A DNA stretch of 52,426 nucleotides. It comes from Pseudolysobacter sp964466115 (GTDB lineage: Bacteria > Pseudomonadota > Gammaproteobacteria > Xanthomonadales > Rhodanobacteraceae). The DNA lies in assembly GCA_964466115.1 (NCBI GenBank), contig CAYXMH010000023.1:1-52426 (forward strand). Direction: 5' to 3'. This document shows positions 34,768-44,072 of the stretch, piece by piece; the first letter of the stretch is position 1; each line of letters starts with the position of its first letter. The position numbers and the translations under genes were made by a program. Under the pieces are notes generated by a model. The model searched no databases and was not told where the DNA came from. It saw nothing but the letters and a program-made list of their open reading frames with translations.

Positions 34768-35508
34768 CTAGGCTGTTCGTTGCCGCAGCGCTTCAAACAA
34801 AACGATACCGGCCGCCACCGAAACGTTTAGACTTTCGACTTGGCCGCGCATTGGAATGCGCGCAAGAAAATCACAAGACTCTCGGGTCAGGCGCCGCAAG
34901 CCCGCTCCCTCACTGCCCAACACCAGCGCAGTGGGTCCGCGCCAATCCAAAGCATAAATCGATTGCTCGCTCTCACCCACTAAACCGGTAAGCCATACCC
35001 CGGAGTCTTTAAGCAGTTTCAAGGTGCGCGCCAAATTGGTCACGCTGATCAACGGGATTCGATCGGCCGCTCCCGCGGCTGCACGCCGCACCGTCGCATT
35101 CAATCCTACCGCACGATCCCGTGGAATAATAACCGCACTGGCCGCCGCCGCCTCGGCGCTGCGCAGGCAGGCACCGAGATTGTGCGGATCGGTCACACCA
35201 TCCAAAACCAAAAACAAAGCGTCGGTTCCCGCATCCGCAATTAGGGTTGGAAGGTCCGTATCGCCTTTAGGCACCGTAGCGCGATAACGCGCAATCACGC
35301 CTTGATGCCGCTCACCCTCGCTTAACCGATCCAGCGCATCGCGTGAGCGCATTTGCGGCTTAATGCCGTGCCCCTGCGCCATTTCAAGCAATTCCTGCAC
35401 CCGCGTGTTACGGCTACCGCTCTCAATCAGCAGTTCAAGTACGTTTCCGGGATCGTGCTCCAGCGCAGCCGCGACCGAATTAATGCCCACCAGTAAATCG
35501 TTGCTCAA
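34768..35508 (-). CDS. rlmB: 23S rRNA (guanosine2251-2'-O)-methyltransferase RlmB
   Basis: The 246-residue protein has an N-terminal SpoU substrate-binding domain and a C-terminal trefoil-knot SpoU methyltransferase domain with LDGVTDPHNLGACLRSAEAA, NATVRRAAAGA, ALVLGSEGAGLRRLTRESCD and MRGQVESLNVSVAAGIVLFE. It methylates the ribose of G2251 in the P loop of 23S rRNA. Its start is TTG at 35508, overlapping the RNase R stop as TTGA; no in-frame ATG precedes it within the overlap. Confidence 0.94.
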   Translation of the reverse strand: MSNDLLVGINSVAAALEHDPGNVLELLIESGSRNTRVQELLEMAQGHGIKPQMRSRDALDRLSEGERHQGVIARYRATVPKGDTDLPTLIADAGTDALFLVLDGVTDPHNLGACLRSAEAAAASAVIIPRDRAVGLNATVRRAAAGAADRIPLISVTNLARTLKLLKDSGVWLTGLVGESEQSIYALDWRGPTALVLGSEGAGLRRLTRESCDFLARIPMRGQVESLNVSVAAGIVLFEALRQRTA

Positions 35509-37871
35509 CGCTTACGCCCATCCCTGCGTTTGGATGCATTGCGGGATTGTAGCTCGGCCGTCGGCGGCTCGCGCATTTCTTCCTCCTTCGACACCAAGCG
35601 AAAATCGATCTTGCGGTCCTCCAAGCTGGCCCGCAATACTAAAACGCGCAATTTATCACCTAACCGAAAACTCAAGCCGCGGCGTTCGCCTTGAATTAAG
35701 TGCCGCACCGGATCGAAATGGTAATAATCGTTTGGTAATTGCGTGATATGCACTAAGCCTGTGACTTGCGATTCAATCAACTCTACAAACAGGCCGAAAG
35801 AAGTAACACCAGCCACGATTCCATCAAACTCGGTACCGATGTGTTTTTCCATCCAAGCACATTTATACCGCTCATCAACATCGCGCTCAGCCTCCTCCGC
35901 ACGGCGCTCATTATGCGAGCAGTGCGTGGCCAGTTGCGCCATTTGCGCGGCGCCATAAGTGTAATTTGTCGCAGTGCCGCCGGCATTGGCATGGCGTATC
36001 GCACGGTGCACCAGCAAATCCGGGTAACGCCTTATCGGCGAAGTGAAATGCGCATAGGCCTCGAGCGCCAAGCCAAAATGCCCCTCATTCTGGGGGTGGT
36101 AGATGGCTAAACTTTGTGAGCGCAGCAACACCGATTGAATCAGGCCGGCTTCGGCGCGATCGCGTATTTTTTTCAGCAACGCCGAATAATCGCCCGGTCT
36201 CACCTCCACTAACGGCGGTAACCGCAGACCAAACTCGCGCAGGAACTCGAGCAAATCCTCGTATTTGCTGGCTGGGGGCGGCGCGTGCACGCGATACAAA
36301 GCGGGAACTTTATGCCGTTGCAAAAATTTTGCCGCCTCGACATTAGCGGTGACCATGCACTCTTCAATCAGCTTATGCGCGTCGTTGCGCGGCTCATTGC
36401 CGAGCGACACCACTTCGCCCGATGGCGCGAGCCGAAACTTCACTTCGTGCGTTTCAAAATCTATCGCACCACGGCGTTTTCTCGCTTTCGCTAGAATTTT
36501 GTATAACTGGTGCAAATGATCCAAATGAACGATCAAGTCCCCCAGGCTCTCGCGTACGGCCGCATCGCGCTCACCCAAGGCTTGCCAAACTTGGTTGTAC
36601 GTCAATCGGGCGTGCGAATGCATCACCGCGGGGTAGAAATTCGTGCGTGCCACCTCCCCGTCGAAATTGATCTGTATATCGGCCACCAAACACAATCGAT
36701 CCACTTTCGGCAACAATGAGCAAATGCCGTTGGACAGCGTTTCCGGCAACATCGGCACCACGAACCCGGGAAAATAAGCCGAGGTTGAGCGCTTAACCGC
36801 CTCGTCATCCAGGCTCGTTCCCGGTATTACATAATGAGAAACATCCGCAATCGCTACAATAAGGCGAAATCCCTTTTTATCTGGAGATGCGTAAACAGCG
36901 TCGTCAAAATCGCGCGCATCGTCACCATCAATTGTCACCAACGGCAGATGGCGCAAGTCCTCCCGTCCGCTGATCTCGGTTGCGAGCACTTTCTCATTTA
37001 TTTGCGCAGCTTCGCGCAAGGTCTCGGCAGACCATTCATTCGGTAGTCCATGGCTGGCGATCGCCATCTCCACCACCAAAGACGGCGTCAGCCGGTTTCC
37101 CAATACGGCAACCACGCGGCCAACCGGTCCACGCTGCGACGTGGGCGGCTCGGTGATTTCCGCGACCACAATCTGGCCCGCACGTGCACCATTATCACGA
37201 CCAGGGGGAACTAAAATATCTTGGTGCAACCGTTGGTCATCCGGTTTTACCATCACCAACCCGTCTTGTTCGATAATGCGACCGACCAGTCGCGCCGTGC
37301 GTCGTTCCAACACTTCGACAATAGCGCCCTGCTGCCGTCCACGGCGATCGACACCAACTATGCTGATGAGCACCCGATCCCCGTGCAGCACTTGGCGCAT
37401 TTGCGCAGGCGATAGATAGACGTCATCCCCGCCGGCGTCCGGGCGTAAGAATCCATAGCCTTCAACATTCGCCAGTACCATGCCCGGTATCAGATCCAAC
37501 TTCTGCGCCACACCGTACCCACCACGGCGATTCTGCAATAACTGACCAGCACGCAACATTGCGGCCAGGCGTTTGGTCAACGCATCGAAATCCTGCTCCT
37601 TCGTAATGTGCAGCGCAGCGGCCAATGCCTCAGCCGTCATCAACTGCGCGGCTTCTCCAAGGCAAGACAGGATCGCTTCACGGCTGGGGATGGGGTTTTC
37701 ATAGCGACTGGCTTCCCGCTCTGCGTGCGGATCGTGTATGCGTTTAGGCAAGACCCGGTCACCAGTTATGCCGGCGCCGGAAGCGCCACGACGCGGACTC
37801 TTTACCTGATCCGTCCTCGATCGCGCAGCGTGGGCGGGCTTAGCACCGGTCGACTTTTTTTTCCGAGACAA
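35505..37871 (-). CDS. rnr: ribonuclease R
   Basis: The 788-residue exoribonuclease has a basic N-terminal extension, a winged-helix-like region (about 70-125), two cold-shock/OB domains, the RNB catalytic domain with VTIDGDDARDFDDAVYA near residue 320 (the metal-binding aspartates) and a C-terminal S1 domain (TEFDGIVAGVTSFGLFVEL) with a Lys/Arg tail. It degrades structured RNA 3' to 5' and works in rRNA quality control and cold shock. The start is TTG at 37871, with GAGGAA upstream. It is coupled to rlmB by a TTGA overlap, a common pairing. Confidence 0.95.
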   Translation of the reverse strand: MSRKKKSTGAKPAHAARSRTDQVKSPRRGASGAGITGDRVLPKRIHDPHAEREASRYENPIPSREAILSCLGEAAQLMTAEALAAALHITKEQDFDALTKRLAAMLRAGQLLQNRRGGYGVAQKLDLIPGMVLANVEGYGFLRPDAGGDDVYLSPAQMRQVLHGDRVLISIVGVDRRGRQQGAIVEVLERRTARLVGRIIEQDGLVMVKPDDQRLHQDILVPPGRDNGARAGQIVVAEITEPPTSQRGPVGRVVAVLGNRLTPSLVVEMAIASHGLPNEWSAETLREAAQINEKVLATEISGREDLRHLPLVTIDGDDARDFDDAVYASPDKKGFRLIVAIADVSHYVIPGTSLDDEAVKRSTSAYFPGFVVPMLPETLSNGICSLLPKVDRLCLVADIQINFDGEVARTNFYPAVMHSHARLTYNQVWQALGERDAAVRESLGDLIVHLDHLHQLYKILAKARKRRGAIDFETHEVKFRLAPSGEVVSLGNEPRNDAHKLIEECMVTANVEAAKFLQRHKVPALYRVHAPPPASKYEDLLEFLREFGLRLPPLVEVRPGDYSALLKKIRDRAEAGLIQSVLLRSQSLAIYHPQNEGHFGLALEAYAHFTSPIRRYPDLLVHRAIRHANAGGTATNYTYGAAQMAQLATHCSHNERRAEEAERDVDERYKCAWMEKHIGTEFDGIVAGVTSFGLFVELIESQVTGLVHITQLPNDYYHFDPVRHLIQGERRGLSFRLGDKLRVLVLRASLEDRKIDFRLVSKEEEMREPPTAELQSRNASKRRDGRKR

Positions 37872-37933
37872 AATAATTTCCTCATCAATACCCGACCAGC
37901 GTGGCCTAGGCGGACACGATTTGCAACCCTAGA

Positions 37934-37962
37934 TTGACACGCCACCACCTCACCGGTATCGT
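37934..37962 (+). promoter_or_regulatory. promoter of tRNA-Leu(CAG)
   Basis: TTGACA (37934-37939) and TATCGT (37957-37962) are 17 bp apart and lie 41 bp before the mature tRNA, a good position for its promoter. The -10 element is imperfect. Confidence 0.5.
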
Positions 37963-38002
37963 TTGCCTTCCATGCAATGCTCAACGGGCATTGCACACCT
38001 TA

Positions 38003-38087
<85 letters not shown>

Positions 38088-38362
38088 AATGGCTCTTCGC
38101 CAACATCTTTTTTCCCGCCCTATCCCGCCTGTTATCATTTTTTTGAGCCCCGTTGCGGTTCCATCCGTTTATTTTTATACTATCCAGCTTTCCGTTACTG
38201 CTTAACGAACCAACAACCATAAGGAAATTCCGATGGTATGTTAATGAGAGGTATTTTCACCCAGTCGAATTTTTATTCTCTAAATTATGGATAGTTGTTG
38301 CAGGTTAGAGAATCCATTTATTCGAGCCAGGTTAGCTGTTTAACCAAACGGAGCCACCTCTT
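38088..38362. other. 275-bp A/T-rich gap after tRNA-Leu
   Basis: The composition is more A/T-rich than its neighbours. A small T-run hairpin (TGGC-tctt-GCCA then TTTTTT near 38110) may end the tRNA transcript. A three-codon ORF at 38233-38244 has AAGGAA before its ATG. ATTCTCTAA (38275-38283) and TTAGAGAAT (38305-38313) form a 9-bp inverted repeat, and GGTTA/TAACC lies near 38330-38345, before the GGAG site of the glycine-rich protein gene. Confidence 0.5.
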
Positions 38363-40684
38363 ATGAAATCATTTCCAGCCCGTAAATCAGCCATCTTCAA
38401 AGCCATCGGCCTGCTGATTTTCCTATTCAACGCCAACTCCGTCCTCGCCTTAACGACGCTGACCGTCACGCTCAACTCAGACAATAATCCAGGCGGTATC
38501 GGAGATATGGGCGATCTCAGGTATGCCTTGAATTCAATGAATCAAGACTTAAGCACGACACCCGATGACTACGCGATTGTTTTTGACTTCCCGATGACGA
38601 TTCAGCTCAATGGAATTCTGCCGATCATCAACAATTCCTCAAATCCCGTGAATATCACGATTGGCAACCCAGGCTCCATTCCTACCGTCACCATTGACGG
38701 TAACGGGGGGGCATACAGTGGATTTTTTATCCCGATAGGAAATGTAACGATCCAAAACATGATCTTTCAAAACCTGACCGCAAAAGGCGGCAATGGCGGA
38801 AGCGGAATCTCAGGCGGCGGCGGTGGCCTTGGTGCGGGAGGGGCCATTTACGCACCTCAAACATTTTTAAATGGTTCGAATCCTTCGGTCACCTTACTGA
38901 ATGTATCGATCAACAATTGCTCTGCTGTGGGTGGAAATGGTGGAAGTTACTTAGGCCTTTCTTCTACGGGCAATGAAGGCGGCGGCGGCGGTGGCGGTTT
39001 TAGCGGAAATGGAGGTTCCATTACGACCACGGGAATTACGGGCGGCGGCGGCGGCGGCGGTTTTGGTGGAAATGGTGGAGATGTCACGCTGTCGTTCAGC
39101 GACCCATTCGGCGGTGGAGGTGGTGGCGGCGGCGGATTGGGATCCCGTGCTGCGCTCGGCACCCCCACAAACTTAGGGGATGGCGGCTCGGATCAGAATG
39201 TAGGGCGGGATGGAAGTGGTTATGGTCTCACGATTACCGCAGGCGCCGGTGGAGGAGGTATCGGTGGGGGAAACAATGCGGGCGGCGGCGGCGGTGGAAG
39301 TACCACAACCATGTTTATATTGTCTGGAGGGGGCGGCGGCGGAAGCTTGGGGTCGGATGGATTGCAGGGTCAGGGCTCAACACCTCCCATCATCTTTCGC
39401 ATTCTCGGGGGATCTGCAACGCCTTCCGGAGGAACTGGAGGAGATGGAGCAGGAGGAGGCGGCGGCGGTATCGTCAACACGACGTCAACCAATGGAGTGG
39501 ACGGACAATCCGGGGCCGGTGGCTATGGCGGCGGTGGCGGCGGTGCCGCAGGTACTGGCGCTTTTGATGTCGCCTATACGGTGCAAGGCGGATCAGGGGG
39601 AATGGGCGGTGGTGGTGGTGGCGGCGGTGTTAATCAGTCTGGTACGACGCCTGCGGACGGCGGCAACTCGCTTGGCGGTGGCGGTGGCGCGGGTGGTGGG
39701 CCCTCAAATGGCCTCAGTGCCTCGGGTGGATCTGACATAGGAAATCTCGGCGGAGGATCTGGCGGAATTGGCGCCAATACGTACGGCTCAGGCTCTGGCG
39801 GCGGAGGAGGCGGCGGCGGAAGCGGTCTTGGTGGTGCTATCTTTGTGGATAGCGGTTTGAATTTCACCCTACAAGCATTTTCGGGCATTCCGACCGCCTT
39901 CAATACATCAAGTACTACGACACAAGCAGGAACTCATGGAACCGGCGGCCCCGGAGGCACTGATGGCACGGATGGTTCAGCATTGGGAAATAGCATTTTC
40001 TTGCGCACAGGCTCCTCCCTCACGTTGATGGCGGACGGTGCCAGTGATCTTTTGACACTCGGCAATCAAGTCGCGTTTACTGATGACACCACTTTCGGTG
40101 CAGGAGGAACCAGCATATTTGTGAGAGGGAATGGCACGGTTGTTTACAACGGAACCACCGATTATCAAGGTACCGTCACCATCAACAATGCAAATTTCAA
40201 GGTGAACGGACATATCGATCAAGCATCGGTTTTCGTCTGCAGAAACTCAAGCTTCAGCGCGCAAAGGGGCATACTCAGCGGAATCGGGGTCTTGGCCGGA
40301 AGTATCTTTGCTAATTCCGGAACGATCTCCCCGGACGCCGGCGGAACACTTACCCTTGGCAGTTTGATTCTAAATTCGGCGGGGAGCGGCAGCCTCGGAA
40401 GTCTTGTGCATATCGACATCGATTCCAGCGGTACATCGTTAGTCGCTGTTACGGGACCTGCGTCACTAGCGGGTACGCTGGAGATCAACCTGGACTCAAG
40501 CGCCACACCCGGAAGCTATACCCTACTGACTTCATCGAGCATTACAGGCATCTTTGATTCCGTTACGTTTACAGGATTGACTCCGACTTATACGCTCTCT
40601 TACCTACCGGTGGGGGCTCCTACGTTTGTGCAATTGAATATCACTACCACTCCGGTGGGTTTACAGTCGTTCGAGGTGGAATAG
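38363..40684 (+). CDS. secreted glycine-rich beta-helix protein
   Basis: A 773-residue protein with a signal peptide (KAIGLLIFLFNANSVLA, cleavage about residue 29). Residues 30-140 look like a right-handed beta-helix start (LTVTLNSDNNPGG ... GDLRYAL, then TVTIDGNGG and VTIQNMIFQNLTAKGG). Residues about 140-490 are glycine-rich repeats (G up to seven in a row, with S, N, A, D and T). Residues about 490-770 return to beta-helix form (ILSGIGVLAGSIFANSGTISPDAGG, TLTLGSLILNSAGSG, and the LEINLDSSATPGSYTLLTSS segment of autotransporter-type passengers). It ends without a C-terminal beta-barrel or obvious anchor. GGAG nine bases before ATG supports the start. It is likely a surface or released adhesin-like protein; function unknown. 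Confidence 0.8.
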   Translation: MKSFPARKSAIFKAIGLLIFLFNANSVLALTTLTVTLNSDNNPGGIGDMGDLRYALNSMNQDLSTTPDDYAIVFDFPMTIQLNGILPIINNSSNPVNITIGNPGSIPTVTIDGNGGAYSGFFIPIGNVTIQNMIFQNLTAKGGNGGSGISGGGGGLGAGGAIYAPQTFLNGSNPSVTLLNVSINNCSAVGGNGGSYLGLSSTGNEGGGGGGGFSGNGGSITTTGITGGGGGGGFGGNGGDVTLSFSDPFGGGGGGGGGLGSRAALGTPTNLGDGGSDQNVGRDGSGYGLTITAGAGGGGIGGGNNAGGGGGGSTTTMFILSGGGGGGSLGSDGLQGQGSTPPIIFRILGGSATPSGGTGGDGAGGGGGGIVNTTSTNGVDGQSGAGGYGGGGGGAAGTGAFDVAYTVQGGSGGMGGGGGGGGVNQSGTTPADGGNSLGGGGGAGGGPSNGLSASGGSDIGNLGGGSGGIGANTYGSGSGGGGGGGGSGLGGAIFVDSGLNFTLQAFSGIPTAFNTSSTTTQAGTHGTGGPGGTDGTDGSALGNSIFLRTGSSLTLMADGASDLLTLGNQVAFTDDTTFGAGGTSIFVRGNGTVVYNGTTDYQGTVTINNANFKVNGHIDQASVFVCRNSSFSAQRGILSGIGVLAGSIFANSGTISPDAGGTLTLGSLILNSAGSGSLGSLVHIDIDSSGTSLVAVTGPASLAGTLEINLDSSATPGSYTLLTSSSITGIFDSVTFTGLTPTYTLSYLPVGAPTFVQLNITTTPVGLQSFEVE
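38785..39835 (+). repeat. glycine-codon low-complexity repeat tract
   Basis: GGC/GGT/GGA codons recur in short blocks (GGCGGCGGCGGTGG and similar) through about 1 kb. The tract encodes the GGN-rich part of the protein, and gives proline-rich false reading frames on the opposite strand. Such tracts may slip and vary in length between strains. Confidence 0.85.
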
Positions 40685-40823
40685 ACCGTATAGTCGTGCG
40701 TTGCGTGCGTGCTCAAGGACGAGCATAGCGCGATACAGCAATCAACGGCTGATCAGTGCGATCACCCAATGTGTACCGTCAAAACGGTAACTTCAATGCA
40801 AATTGGAAAAGGTATCCAATGGT
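40685..40823. other. 139-bp gap between convergent glycine-rich and sspB genes
   Basis: TACCGT (40774-40779) and ACGGTA (40784-40789) form a stem with loop caaa, the only obvious hairpin; it has no T-tract. No small gene is visible. Confidence 0.4.
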
Positions 40824-41216
40824 TTATTTCACCACCCGCAAATGTTGCCCTTTGCGCGAGGCCAACGGCTCCGGTGTCGGGGGCGTTGGTGCGTTTTCGG
40901 TGGGAAACATCATGCCTTGCCCGTTTTCCTGTGCGTAAATGGCAAGAATGGCGCCCATCGGCACTTCCACGGTCTGACTGACACCGGAAAAACGCGCCAC
41001 AAAACGGACGAAATCCTTACCAAGCTCAAGCTGATTAACCGCACGCGCAGCGATATTGAGCACCACTCGACCGTCCTTTACCGCACTGGCTGGAACCTTC
41101 ACGCCATCGGCGGCGGCATCCACCAACAGATAGGGGGTAAGGCCATTGTCGACGATCCAGTCGTACATGGCGCGCAGCAGATACGGGCGATTGGAACTCA
41201 TTACGATCGAGGTCAT
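40824..41216 (-). CDS. sspB: ClpXP protease specificity-enhancing factor SspB
   Basis: ATG at 41216 gives 130 residues whose N-terminus keeps the same distance to RPYLLRAMYDWIVDNGLTPYLLVDA as E. coli SspB. The SspB folded domain (residues 10-105) includes LNIAARAVNQLELGKDFVRFVARFSGV and VPMGAILAIYAQENGQGM; after a linker the RKGQHLRVVK tail matches the ClpX-binding motif of SspB. It delivers ssrA-tagged substrates to ClpXP. It follows sspA with 19 bp. Confidence 0.95.
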   Translation of the reverse strand: MTSIVMSSNRPYLLRAMYDWIVDNGLTPYLLVDAAADGVKVPASAVKDGRVVLNIAARAVNQLELGKDFVRFVARFSGVSQTVEVPMGAILAIYAQENGQGMMFPTENAPTPPTPEPLASRKGQHLRVVK

Positions 41217-41235
41217 GTTCAACTTAGAACTATTC

Positions 41236-41859
41236 TTAAAGTCGGAGTGCTTTTTCTTCTGCGGTTAAACTGCGAGTGTAGGCTGGATTGCGGAAAATAC
41301 GTTCTCCATAGTCGAGAATCACCTGAGCCTCGCGCGGTAATTGCACATTTAAGCTCGGCAACCGCCAGATTAACGGGGCCAACACGCAATCGGCAAGGCT
41401 AAATTCAGGATTCAAGAAAAATTTTGCCGCTTTGAATACCGGAAGGCTCGTAATTAGACTTTCGCGTAACTGCTTACGCGCCGCCTCGGCAGGTCGCCCA
41501 CCAGCGCCAATCATCGGATACAGGCTCAGCCAATCGCGTTCAATATGTGCGATCGCCAAGCGCAAACGTGCCCGAGCCAAAGGATCAACCGGCATTAACG
41601 GCGGATGTGGGTAGCGTTCATCCAAATACTCGGAAATCACGCCAACCTCATACAACGCCAAGTCCCGGTCCACCAGAGTCGGAACCGAATTGTAGGGATT
41701 AAGTTCAAGCAGTTCAGCGGGTGGACTGCTCGGGTTTACCGCGATGAGGTCGTAAGCCAAGCCTTTCGCAGCCAGCACCATGCGAACACGGTGGCACCGC
41801 ACGCAGTCGCGCGCGGAATACAAGGTCAAGACCGTGCGCGATCGTTGGCTTAAGGCCAT
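41236..41859 (-). CDS. sspA: stringent starvation protein A SspA
   Basis: The 207-residue protein is a glutathione-S-transferase-fold transcription factor: an N-terminal thioredoxin-like domain (LTLYSARDCVRCHRVRMVLAAKG, with AKGLAYDLIAVN) and a C-terminal helical domain (AHIERDWLSLYPMIGAGG). It binds RNA polymerase and affects starvation, stress and virulence gene expression; GST activity is absent in studied family members. GAGGGG precedes the ATG. It lies upstream of sspB, as usual. Confidence 0.95.
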   Translation of the reverse strand: MALSQRSRTVLTLYSARDCVRCHRVRMVLAAKGLAYDLIAVNPSSPPAELLELNPYNSVPTLVDRDLALYEVGVISEYLDERYPHPPLMPVDPLARARLRLAIAHIERDWLSLYPMIGAGGRPAEAARKQLRESLITSLPVFKAAKFFLNPEFSLADCVLAPLIWRLPSLNVQLPREAQVILDYGERIFRNPAYTRSLTAEEKALRL

Positions 41860-42064
41860 GCTATCCCCTCACGCCTTTCGCAAATGGGCCGCCGTCAGCG
41901 ACTGCTTTTTCCCAATTTGCGTCAAACCACTACGCTATCACTAGCGCACATTCTATCTTCTGAAAGAAAATTTAAAAACCCACCAAGCTGCTTTTTTTAC
42001 TTAAGGGGCGAGTTTATTGCCTCACCCCGTATTCTGCGCCAACTTGGCGTATCAATGCCAGGTA

Positions 42065-42829
42065 TCAATGAACGTCTTTCCAATACTCGTGCTTCAACAA
42101 CCAAGCAATAAAAGTAAACAGCGCCAAGTACAACAGCACCCATACCCCCATACTTTGGCGTTTAAGCGCAGCCGGCTCTCCCACATACTGCAAGAATGCA
42201 GTTAGATCGCGCGCGGCTTGATCGTATTGTTCGGCATTGAGTTTGCCGGCAGCAACGGGTACAAATTTTTCCAGTTTTTCACTGGTCATCTCGTGACCCG
42301 GCTCGCCTTCTTTAACGGTGACGAATTCGGCCTTTTGGACACCCTGCAATTCCCATAGCACATTCGGCATGGAGGCGTTTGGGAAGACCGTGTTGTTCCA
42401 GCCCACCGGACGAGTCGGATCGACGTAGAATGACTTCAAATAGTTGTAGATCCAATCCGGCCCTTTGGAGCGCGCCTCCAGAGACAAATCCGGCGGCGCC
42501 TTTCCAAACCACACCTGCGCATCCGTAGAGCGCATCGAGGCTTGCACCGTCTCGCCAAATTTAGCGCCGGTAAAATTGAGGTTGTGCATCACCTCACTCT
42601 CGCTTAACTCAAGATCCTCGCCAATGCGCGAGTAACGCATAAACTTAAGCGAGTGGCAGCCCACGCAATAATTAAAGAATAACCGCGATCCCCGCTGCAA
42701 CGAGGAGATGTTGGAAACCGTTGTATTGGCCGAAGGCAACTCGCCCTCTTCCGACGCGCAGGCCAACCCCGTAGTCAACAGGACTCCGATTGCGATCAAT
42801 CCAAGCTTAGTCATAGCTTTGTTAGTCAT
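42065..42829 (-). CDS. petC: cytochrome c1 of the bc1 complex
   Basis: The 254-residue protein has a signal peptide (ending about LACASE at residue 26), heme motif CVGCH (Cys55, Cys58, His59) and a C-terminal membrane anchor (VWVLLYLALFTFIAWLLKHEYWKDVH). The distal Met region is around AVSMRS. It carries electrons from the Rieske protein to cytochrome c on the periplasmic face. It starts in an 8-bp overlap with petB, the last of petA-petB-petC. Confidence 0.95.
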   Translation of the reverse strand: MTNKAMTKLGLIAIGVLLTTGLACASEEGELPSANTTVSNISSLQRGSRLFFNYCVGCHSLKFMRYSRIGEDLELSESEVMHNLNFTGAKFGETVQASMRSTDAQVWFGKAPPDLSLEARSKGPDWIYNYLKSFYVDPTRPVGWNNTVFPNASMPNVLWELQGVQKAEFVTVKEGEPGHEMTSEKLEKFVPVAAGKLNAEQYDQAARDLTAFLQYVGEPAALKRQSMGVWVLLYLALFTFIAWLLKHEYWKDVH

Positions 42830-44072
42830 GCGTGGTCACCCGCTGTGGAACCGGCTTGGTGGAATCCCATTTACTCCACAGCGGCATTGTGAAAAAGAAG
42901 GCGAAGTATAGGAATGTCAGAACCCGGCCGAAATAGGCTTCGTTAAGATTGGTGCCCGGCCCCGCCCCGATCTTCCCCAGCCAGAAGAAACTGAAGGCAA
43001 ACACGCCTAAGGCCAGCTTCGACATCCAACCGCGATAGCGAATCGATTTTACCGGGCTCTTATCAAGCCAAGGCACCAGAAACAGCATGACGATGGCCGA
43101 GAACATCACCACGACACCGCCGAGTTTGTCCGGGATGACACGCAACATTGCGTAAAACGGGGTGAAGTACCAAACCGGCTTGATGTGCTCCGGCGTAACC
43201 ATGCGGTTGGCCTCGATGAAATTGTCGTGCTCGAGAAACCACCCACCCGCAGTCGGCTCAAAGAAGATAATAAACGCACAAATAATCAGAAAGAACCCGG
43301 TGCCGAATAGGTCTTTCACCGTGTAATACGGGTGAAAGGCAATGCCATCCAACGGCTTGCCACCCGCATCGGTTACTTTCTTAATTTCAACGCCATCCGG
43401 ATTGTTGGAGCCTACTTCGTGCAATGCTGCCAAATGCAACACCACTAGCAATAACAACACCAGCGGCAGCGCGACGACATGCAATGCAAAAAAGCGATTG
43501 ATGGTGGCGTCCGCAGGCAAATAATCGCCCATGATCCATTCCACCAAATGACCGCCGATTACCGGGATAGCGCCAAACAGCGAAATGATCACTTTCGCTC
43601 CCCAAAACGACATTTGCCCCCACGGCAACACATATCCCATAAAGGCCTCGGCCATCAATACCAAATAAAGGAACATGCCGAGGATCCAAACCAATTCGCG
43701 CGGCTTCTTAAACGAACCGTACATCAAGCCGCGAAACATATGCAGATAAATAACGATGAAAAACGCCGATGCGCCGGTCGAGTGCATATAGCGGATCAAC
43801 CAACCCCACTCGACATCACGCATGATGTATTCAACCGAGTTGAACGCTTCGGCAACGCTTGGCTTGTAATTCATCGTAAGGAAAATGCCAGTCACGATTT
43901 GGCTGACCAATACGACGAGCGCGAGCGAACCGAAGTAATACCAAATGTTGAAATTCTTCGGCGCGTAGTATTCGCTGGTGTGCGAGCTTAAAAAATTAAG
44001 GATCGGCAAGCGCTCCTCGATCCAAGCCAGCACGCGATTTTTAGGCCGTATAGTGACGTGTTGCGTTGCCAT
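42822..44072 (-). CDS. petB: cytochrome b of the bc1 complex
   Basis: The 416-residue membrane protein has eight expected helices, the heme-ligand His pairs in helices B and D (around WGWLIRYMHSTGASAFF and ATINRFFALHVVALPL), the ALMAEAFMGYVLPWGQMSFWGAKVI segment and the PEHIKPVWYFTPFYAML Qo-site loop containing the PEW-like P-E-H variant region. It oxidises ubiquinol and pumps charge. ATG overlaps the petA stop by one base (TAATG), and its end overlaps petC by 8 bp. Confidence 0.96.
   Translation of the reverse strand: MATQHVTIRPKNRVLAWIEERLPILNFLSSHTSEYYAPKNFNIWYYFGSLALVVLVSQIVTGIFLTMNYKPSVAEAFNSVEYIMRDVEWGWLIRYMHSTGASAFFIVIYLHMFRGLMYGSFKKPRELVWILGMFLYLVLMAEAFMGYVLPWGQMSFWGAKVIISLFGAIPVIGGHLVEWIMGDYLPADATINRFFALHVVALPLVLLLLVVLHLAALHEVGSNNPDGVEIKKVTDAGGKPLDGIAFHPYYTVKDLFGTGFFLIICAFIIFFEPTAGGWFLEHDNFIEANRMVTPEHIKPVWYFTPFYAMLRVIPDKLGGVVVMFSAIVMLFLVPWLDKSPVKSIRYRGWMSKLALGVFAFSFFWLGKIGAGPGTNLNEAYFGRVLTFLYFAFFFTMPLWSKWDSTKPVPQRVTTHD

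Noticed and set aside
38233..38244. Three-codon ORF with a good AAGGAA site
   Set aside because: Too short to be a gene; could be a chance match in the A/T-rich leader.
38947..39903. Proline-rich minus-strand frames opposite the glycine tract
   Set aside because: They are the mirror of glycine codons and have no start signals.
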